This document shows positions 59,644-64,000 of a DNA stretch of 64,000 nucleotides, one piece after another; within the stretch, counting starts at the first letter, position 1; the number at the start of each line of letters is the position of its first letter. The notes beneath the pieces are model-generated. The model was not told where the DNA came from and searched no databases. It saw only the letters and a list, made by a program, of their open reading frames with translations. A program made the position numbers and the translations under genes. The DNA lies in NCBI GenBank assembly GCA_963774415.1, contig CAVZEU010000001.1, positions 868,001-932,000 of the forward strand. The letters are read 5' to 3'. The stretch comes from SZUA-36 sp963774415 (lineage in GTDB: Bacteria; Pseudomonadota; Gammaproteobacteria; Xanthomonadales; SZUA-36).

Positions 59644-60669
59644 TTAAAGTGCGAATCCCGAACCGCAGCAGCTCGTGAACTGCCGCCCGAAGTTCGGGTG
59701 CTTCTGCACCGGGGCCGGTCCCGGAAACGCCAGCACATTGTTGTTCATGCGTGCCTGCACCGCACGGGCAATCGCACGCCGGTCCAGCGCCGGCACCATT
59801 CGCTGCAGAAAGGCCTGCATGTACTCGCTGAGGAATCGGTCCTTGCGGAATCCGACCCAGGTCGTGACCGCCGGGAACAACGCGCTGGTGCTGATCGCGA
59901 CGAGATCACGGTCGCTGTCCTCGTCGAAGGCCATGCAGGCCAGGATGCCGATCCCCATGCCCTTGCGCACATAGGTCTTGATGGTGTCCGGGTCCTGGGC
60001 GGTAAAGACCACGTTGGGCTCGACGCCGGCGGCGTCGAACACCCTGCCCAGTGACGACTCGTCGTCGAACGAATAGGTATACGAGATCAGCGGGTACGCG
60101 GCTATGTCGGTCAGCACCGGGCTTTCCTGCCCGGCCAGCGGATGGTCCGCGGGCACCACGACAATCCGTTCCCAACTGTAAACCGGGAACGTCACCAGGT
60201 CGCCGAAGAGTTCGCTTTGCCCGGAAGCGATGGCGAAATCCGCTTCGCCGTCCAGAACCTGCGCGATGATCTGCTCGGAGGTCCCCTGGTGAAGACGCAG
60301 GGCGACGTCCCGGTATTGCCGCTGGAACGACTCGAGCGTGTCCGGCAGCACGTAGCGCGCCTGCGTCGGTGTCGTCGCGATGACCAGCTGGCCCGGCAGT
60401 TCGCCCGCCAGCTCACTGCTCAGGGCCTTGATGTTGGCCGTTTCCGCCAGCACCCTGCGGGCCCGCCTGACGACCAGCTTCCCCGCTTCGGTCAATTCCG
60501 CCAGGCTTTTGCCCCTGCGCACGAACAACTGCAAACACAATTCCTCTTCCAGCAAACGGATCTGCTTGCTGATGCCTGGTTGCGAGGTAAACAGCGATTC
60601 CGCGGCAGCGGTAATGTTGAGGCCGTTGTCGACGACGGCGATCAGGTATCGTAGCTGTTGTAGTTTCAT
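59644..60669 (-). CDS. cysB: LysR-type regulator CysB
   Basis: 341 residues. N-terminal winged HTH (LNITAAAESLFTSQPGISKQ then IRLLEEELCLQLFVRRGK) and CysB-type effector domain (ATTPTQARYVLPDTLESFQ, AIASGQSELFGDLVTFP). CysB activates sulfate-assimilation genes when inducer N-acetylserine is present. It has a short extra C-terminal tail with SCCGSGF, not usual in enteric CysB. AGGAAAG precedes the ATG at 60669; an in-frame start at 60819 would cross the terminator hairpin and is rejected. Convergent with cysH. Confidence 0.93.
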   Translation of the reverse strand: MKLQQLRYLIAVVDNGLNITAAAESLFTSQPGISKQIRLLEEELCLQLFVRRGKSLAELTEAGKLVVRRARRVLAETANIKALSSELAGELPGQLVIATTPTQARYVLPDTLESFQRQYRDVALRLHQGTSEQIIAQVLDGEADFAIASGQSELFGDLVTFPVYSWERIVVVPADHPLAGQESPVLTDIAAYPLISYTYSFDDESSLGRVFDAAGVEPNVVFTAQDPDTIKTYVRKGMGIGILACMAFDEDSDRDLVAISTSALFPAVTTWVGFRKDRFLSEYMQAFLQRMVPALDRRAIARAVQARMNNNVLAFPGPAPVQKHPNFGRQFTSCCGSGFAL

Positions 60670-60727
60670 TCGTCTTTCCTGGCTGTTGACGGGCCGCTTC
60701 GTGATGACAGGCGATTTTCGGCGCCGC

Positions 60728-60764
60728 AAAAAAAACCACCCGCCTTGCGGGCGGGTGGTTTTGC
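60728..60764 (-). terminator. Intrinsic terminator after cysNC
   Basis: Stem ACCACCCGCC/GGCGGGTGGT with a 4-5-base loop, followed on the minus strand by eight T residues. It lies between the cysNC stop and the cysB start, so it ends cysD-cysNC transcripts and separates them from cysB. Confidence 0.9.
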
Positions 60765-60947
60765 AAACAATCTTTTTGGTACAGATCAGCAGACCACGCG
60801 CCCGGGCGGCGGCAGACACATGCAGATACAGACCATCAGGTGATTAAAATTCATTCATTCATCTCAGCGACTTACGCCCGAGCATAATTAAATTTCGACC
60901 CGGAGTAAAGCACAACGTAACCTGCTGCTGCGCCGGACCCCCGCGCC

Positions 60948-62831
60948 TCAGTCGATTTTCAGCCTGCCCAGTACCTGGTCGGCCAGTTCCTCGGCGCTGT
61001 GGGCATCTCCCAGAAGATGGATATCCGCCCGCTCCGGCGGCTCGTAAGCCGAGCCGATACCGGTGAAATTGGGAATCTCGCCGCGGCGGGCCCGCGCATA
61101 CAGCCCCTTCGGGTCGCGCGCTTCGCACACTGCCAGCGGTGTGTCGACAAAGACCTCGATGAAGTCGATGTCGCCGGCGATCTCCCGGGCCATGCGCCGC
61201 TCGTGCCTGAAGGGCGAAATCAGCGAGGTCAGGACGATCAGGCCCGAATCCGCCAGGATCCTCGCCACCTCCGCCACGCGCCGTATGTTTTCGACCCGGT
61301 CGGCGTCGGTAAAGCCGAGGTCCTTGTTCAGCCGGTGCCTGAAATTGTCGCCGTCCAGCACGTAGGTATGCCGCCCGTGGGCCACGAGCTTCTGTTCCAC
61401 GATATCGGCGATCGTCGACTTCCCGGAGGCCGGCAGACCGGTGAACCAGACGATGACCGGCTTTTGGTTTTTCATGCGTGCGCGCAAATCACGATTAATT
61501 TCAAAGCTTTGCCAGGACAGGTTCTGACCGCGGCGCAGGCCGAAGTCGATCATGCCGGCGGCAACGGTGACGTTGCTGATTCGGTCAATGAGTATGAAAG
61601 CACCGGTGTCGGCGTTGTCGCGGTAGCGGTCGAAGGCGATGGCGTGGGCGGTGGCGAAATTGCATACCGCGATCTCGTTCAGTTCCAGCTTCGAGGCCGG
61701 CACGTGTTCACCGGTGTTGATGTTGAGCGCGTACTTGAGGTCCGTCACCTGCGCGGAAGTCGTCTGAGTACCGATTTTCATCAGGTAGCTGCGCTCCGGC
61801 AGCATCGGGTCTTCGTGCATCCAGATCAGGTGCGCCTGGAACTGGTCGCTGCGTTCCAGCGGCTCGCCCGGCCGGTGCAGAACGTCGCCCTGGCTGATGT
61901 CGATTTCATCTTCGAGGACCAGCGTCACGGCGTCACCGGCCGCCGCCCGCTCGAGATCGCCGTCGTAGGTGACGATACGCTTGAGGCGGCTGCGTTTGAG
62001 CGAGGCCGCGACCATGACTTCGTCGCCCACGGCTATGTCGCCCCCCACCAGCGTGCCGGCGTAGCCGCGAAAGTCAAGGTTCGGCCGGTTGACCCATTGC
62101 ACCGGGAAACGGAAGGGTCCCGGATCAGCTCCACCCGGCTCCAGGTCTTCGAGGTACGGCAGCAGCGCCCTGCCCTGGTACCAGGGCATGCGCTCACTCG
62201 GCACCGTGATGTTGTCGCCCTTCAGCGCCGATATCGGTATTGCGTAAACGCTGGCGAAACCCAGGTCAGCGGCAAATGCATCGAAGTTACGCCGGATCTC
62301 GTCGAACACCGGCTGCGCATAATCCACCAGGTCGATCTTGTTGACGGCGATAACGATATGCCTGACACCGACCAGGGACAGGATATGGGCATGACGGCGC
62401 GTTTGCGTCGATACGCCGAGGCGGGCGTCGATCAGCAGGACCGCGGCGCTGGCGGTGGACGCACCGGTCGCCATATTGCGCGTATATTGTTCGTGTCCGG
62501 GCGTGTCAGCGACGATGAACTTGCGTTTTGAGGTCGCAAAAAAGCGATAGGCGACATCGATGGTGATACCCTGCTCGCGCTCCGCCGCGAGACCGTCGAC
62601 AAGGAGGGAAAAGTCCATGTCCTCCGCGGTGGAGGCCCTGCCTTTGCTGTCTCGCTTAAGTTCCTGTAACTGGTCATCGTAGAGTAGCTGGGAGTCATAC
62701 AACAAGCGTCCGATCAACGTACTCTTGCCGTCGTCCACGCTGCCGCAGGTAATGAACTTGAGCAGGCTCTTGGAACTCTCGGCTTCGATGAACTGCTCCA
62801 GGCTCAGGCTCGCACCTTTATTCGACGGCAT
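60948..62831 (-). CDS. cysNC: Sulfate adenylyltransferase subunit 1 fused to APS kinase
   Basis: 627 residues. The N-terminal ~445 residues are CysN, a GTPase with CGSVDDGKSTLIGRLLYD (G1), ADTPGHEQYTRNM (G3) and AVNKIDLVDY (G4); the C-terminal ~180 are CysC with P-loop FTGLPASGKSTIAD and LDGDNFRHRLNKDLGF. It makes APS with CysD, then PAPS. The start shares a base with the cysD stop (TGATG); an in-frame start at 62990 lies inside cysD. Confidence 0.96.
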   Translation of the reverse strand: MPSNKGASLSLEQFIEAESSKSLLKFITCGSVDDGKSTLIGRLLYDSQLLYDDQLQELKRDSKGRASTAEDMDFSLLVDGLAAEREQGITIDVAYRFFATSKRKFIVADTPGHEQYTRNMATGASTASAAVLLIDARLGVSTQTRRHAHILSLVGVRHIVIAVNKIDLVDYAQPVFDEIRRNFDAFAADLGFASVYAIPISALKGDNITVPSERMPWYQGRALLPYLEDLEPGGADPGPFRFPVQWVNRPNLDFRGYAGTLVGGDIAVGDEVMVAASLKRSRLKRIVTYDGDLERAAAGDAVTLVLEDEIDISQGDVLHRPGEPLERSDQFQAHLIWMHEDPMLPERSYLMKIGTQTTSAQVTDLKYALNINTGEHVPASKLELNEIAVCNFATAHAIAFDRYRDNADTGAFILIDRISNVTVAAGMIDFGLRRGQNLSWQSFEINRDLRARMKNQKPVIVWFTGLPASGKSTIADIVEQKLVAHGRHTYVLDGDNFRHRLNKDLGFTDADRVENIRRVAEVARILADSGLIVLTSLISPFRHERRMAREIAGDIDFIEVFVDTPLAVCEARDPKGLYARARRGEIPNFTGIGSAYEPPERADIHLLGDAHSAEELADQVLGRLKID

Positions 62832-63739
62832 CAGAAGTAGCCCTCCTTCTTCTTCTTTTCCATCGACGCGGCCTGGTCGCTGTCGATCAGCCTGCCGGAC
62901 CGCTCGGAGGTGTGCGTCGAGCGCATTTCCATGATCACTTCCGGCAGCGTCCGGGCCGTTGATTCGATCGCCGCGGTCAGCGGGTAACAACCGAGCGTCC
63001 GGAAGCGGACCGACCGCTGCTCCACGCGTTCGCCTTCCTCCAGCGGAAAGCGCGCGTCATCGAGCATGAACAGCGCGCCATCGCGTTCGACCACCGGTCT
63101 TTCCGCAGCAAGGTAAAGCTTCGATATCGGGATCTCTTCGAGGTAGATATAAGTCCAGATATCGGTTTCCGTCCAGTTGGATAACGGGAAAACCCGCATG
63201 CTCTCGCCCGGGTTGATACGGGTGTTGTACAGGGCCCACAGTTCCGGACGCTGGTTCTTGGGGTCCCAGACGTGGTTTTTCGACCGGTGCGAGAAAATCC
63301 GTTCCTTGGCGCGCGATTTTTCCTCGTCCCGGCGGGCGCCGCCGATGGCGGCGTCGAAACGGCCCTTGTCCAGCGCCTGGCGCAGGGCCTGGGTCTTCAT
63401 GATGTCGGTATAGCGCGAACTGCCGTGCGTGAACGGGTTGATGTTCTGCGCCGCGCCTTCGGGATTGGTGTGCACGATCAGGTCCAGCCCGAGCCGCTCG
63501 GCGGTGGCGTCCCGGAACTCGATCATCTCCCTGAACTTCCAGGTCGTGTCCACGTGCAGCAGCGGAAATGGCAACTTGGACGGATAAAACGCTTTCAGCG
63601 CCAGGTGCAGCAGCACCGACGAATCCTTGCCAATGGAATACAGCAGAACCGGGCGCTCGAAGTCGGCGACGACCTGGCGCAGTATGCGGATGCTCTCCGC
63701 CTCAAGCTGCCTCAAGTGGATGTTGGAATCGCTCAGCAT
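62831..63739 (-). CDS. cysD: Sulfate adenylyltransferase subunit 2
   Basis: 302 residues. ATP-PP-loop enzyme with LLYSIGKDSSVLLHLALKAF, HVDTTWKFREM, GGARRDEEKSRAKERIFS and the C-terminal SDQAASMEKKKKEGYF typical of CysD. The ATG at 63739 yields the standard MLSDSNIHLRQLEAESI; an upstream in-frame start at 63790 is unlikely. Confidence 0.96.
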   Translation of the reverse strand: MLSDSNIHLRQLEAESIRILRQVVADFERPVLLYSIGKDSSVLLHLALKAFYPSKLPFPLLHVDTTWKFREMIEFRDATAERLGLDLIVHTNPEGAAQNINPFTHGSSRYTDIMKTQALRQALDKGRFDAAIGGARRDEEKSRAKERIFSHRSKNHVWDPKNQRPELWALYNTRINPGESMRVFPLSNWTETDIWTYIYLEEIPISKLYLAAERPVVERDGALFMLDDARFPLEEGERVEQRSVRFRTLGCYPLTAAIESTARTLPEVIMEMRSTHTSERSGRLIDSDQAASMEKKKKEGYF

Positions 63740-64000
63740 TTTCAATCGGGCAAAAACGTATATTGTCCCGTTATTGCGGCGGCGTAACAACGATTAATTG
63801 GTAATAAGGGCTATGACGGCGCCGGGCCGCGAGCGGAAGCCTGCGTGTGCTGGTGGCGCTCGCCCCGGGCGGGTCGACGGCGTCCAGATCTCTGCACGCT
63901 TCGGCCGCTGCCGCGATATTTGTTATAAATGATACAGGGCGCGCACGGAATGCATTACACTTACAATACATTTAGAATGCAAATATGTATCACAACAAGG
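63740..64000 (-). promoter_or_regulatory. Upstream region of cysD, window edge
   Basis: No gene is seen. Two AT-rich patches, about 63785-63810 and 63915-64000, suit a CysB-dependent promoter for the minus-strand cysD-cysNC operon. CysB sites are poorly defined, so none is marked. Confidence 0.35.

Noticed and set aside
60670..60819. Longer CysB starting at 60819
   Set aside because: The extension reads through the terminator hairpin and is not part of the LysR family; AGGAAAG precedes the ATG at 60669.

Overview
This is a GC-rich chromosomal window from a bacterium that is most likely a facultatively anaerobic gammaproteobacterium. The pointers are the cysJ-cysI-cysH set beside cysB, a fused cysNC with cysD, a complete rnf set, cutA, arfB, two large TonB-dependent receptors and an FNR-type promoter site. 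The lineage is an inference; no rRNA or tRNA gene was seen.

Region 1 (1-27.6 kb) reads as anaerobic, low-potential metabolism. It opens with the 3' end of a 4-hydroxybenzoyl-CoA reductase large subunit and its FAD/[4Fe-4S] subunit, then formate-tetrahydrofolate ligase, a crotonase, a thioesterase and a TonB receptor. From 8.1 to 23.6 kb one co-directional series encodes a KorAB-type 2-oxoacid:ferredoxin oxidoreductase, a cysteine-free protein of unknown function, RnfB, a 1681-residue pyruvate:ferredoxin-oxidoreductase-like protein translationally coupled to rnfB, RnfC-D-G-E-A, a 49-residue membrane protein with four clustered cysteines, and an ApbE flavin transferase. A near-consensus FNR site lies at about -41.5 from the predicted start of this series. 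Converging on it is a three-gene unit: an acyl/aryl-CoA ligase, one 2-hydroxyacyl-CoA dehydratase/benzoyl-CoA reductase-type D-component, and its ATP-hydrolysing activator. Together they look like a machine that makes and spends very low-potential electrons on a CoA thioester.

Region 2 (27.7-38.2 kb) is mixed: arfB, a hypothetical gene, a polysaccharide deacetylase, then a visibly AT-richer block (about 30.1-36.8 kb) with a LuxR-type regulator, a nitrilase-family amidase, a TonB receptor, a secreted double SnoaL-like protein and an SDR. An Rrf2 regulator, a GNAT acetyltransferase and a MIP18/SufT-like protein follow.

Region 3 (38.8-55.1 kb) is a tightly overlapping minus-strand catabolic operon: acyl-CoA synthetase, HyuA, HyuB, acyl-CoA dehydrogenase, split B12-dependent mutase, a three-subunit molybdenum hydroxylase, a CaiB-type CoA transferase, a methylmalonyl-CoA epimerase-like protein and CutA. 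A thiolase-family gene diverges from it. Its substrate is unknown.

Region 4 (55.3-64 kb) is assimilatory sulfate reduction: cysJIH on plus, cysB and cysD-cysNC on minus.

Repeats: three copies of a MITE-like element with perfect or near-perfect 22-bp inverted ends at CTAG sites, two of them inserted exactly at TAG stop codons; a 135-bp tandem repeat with a distant inverted relative; and a 162-bp tandem repeat inside the region 3 operon.
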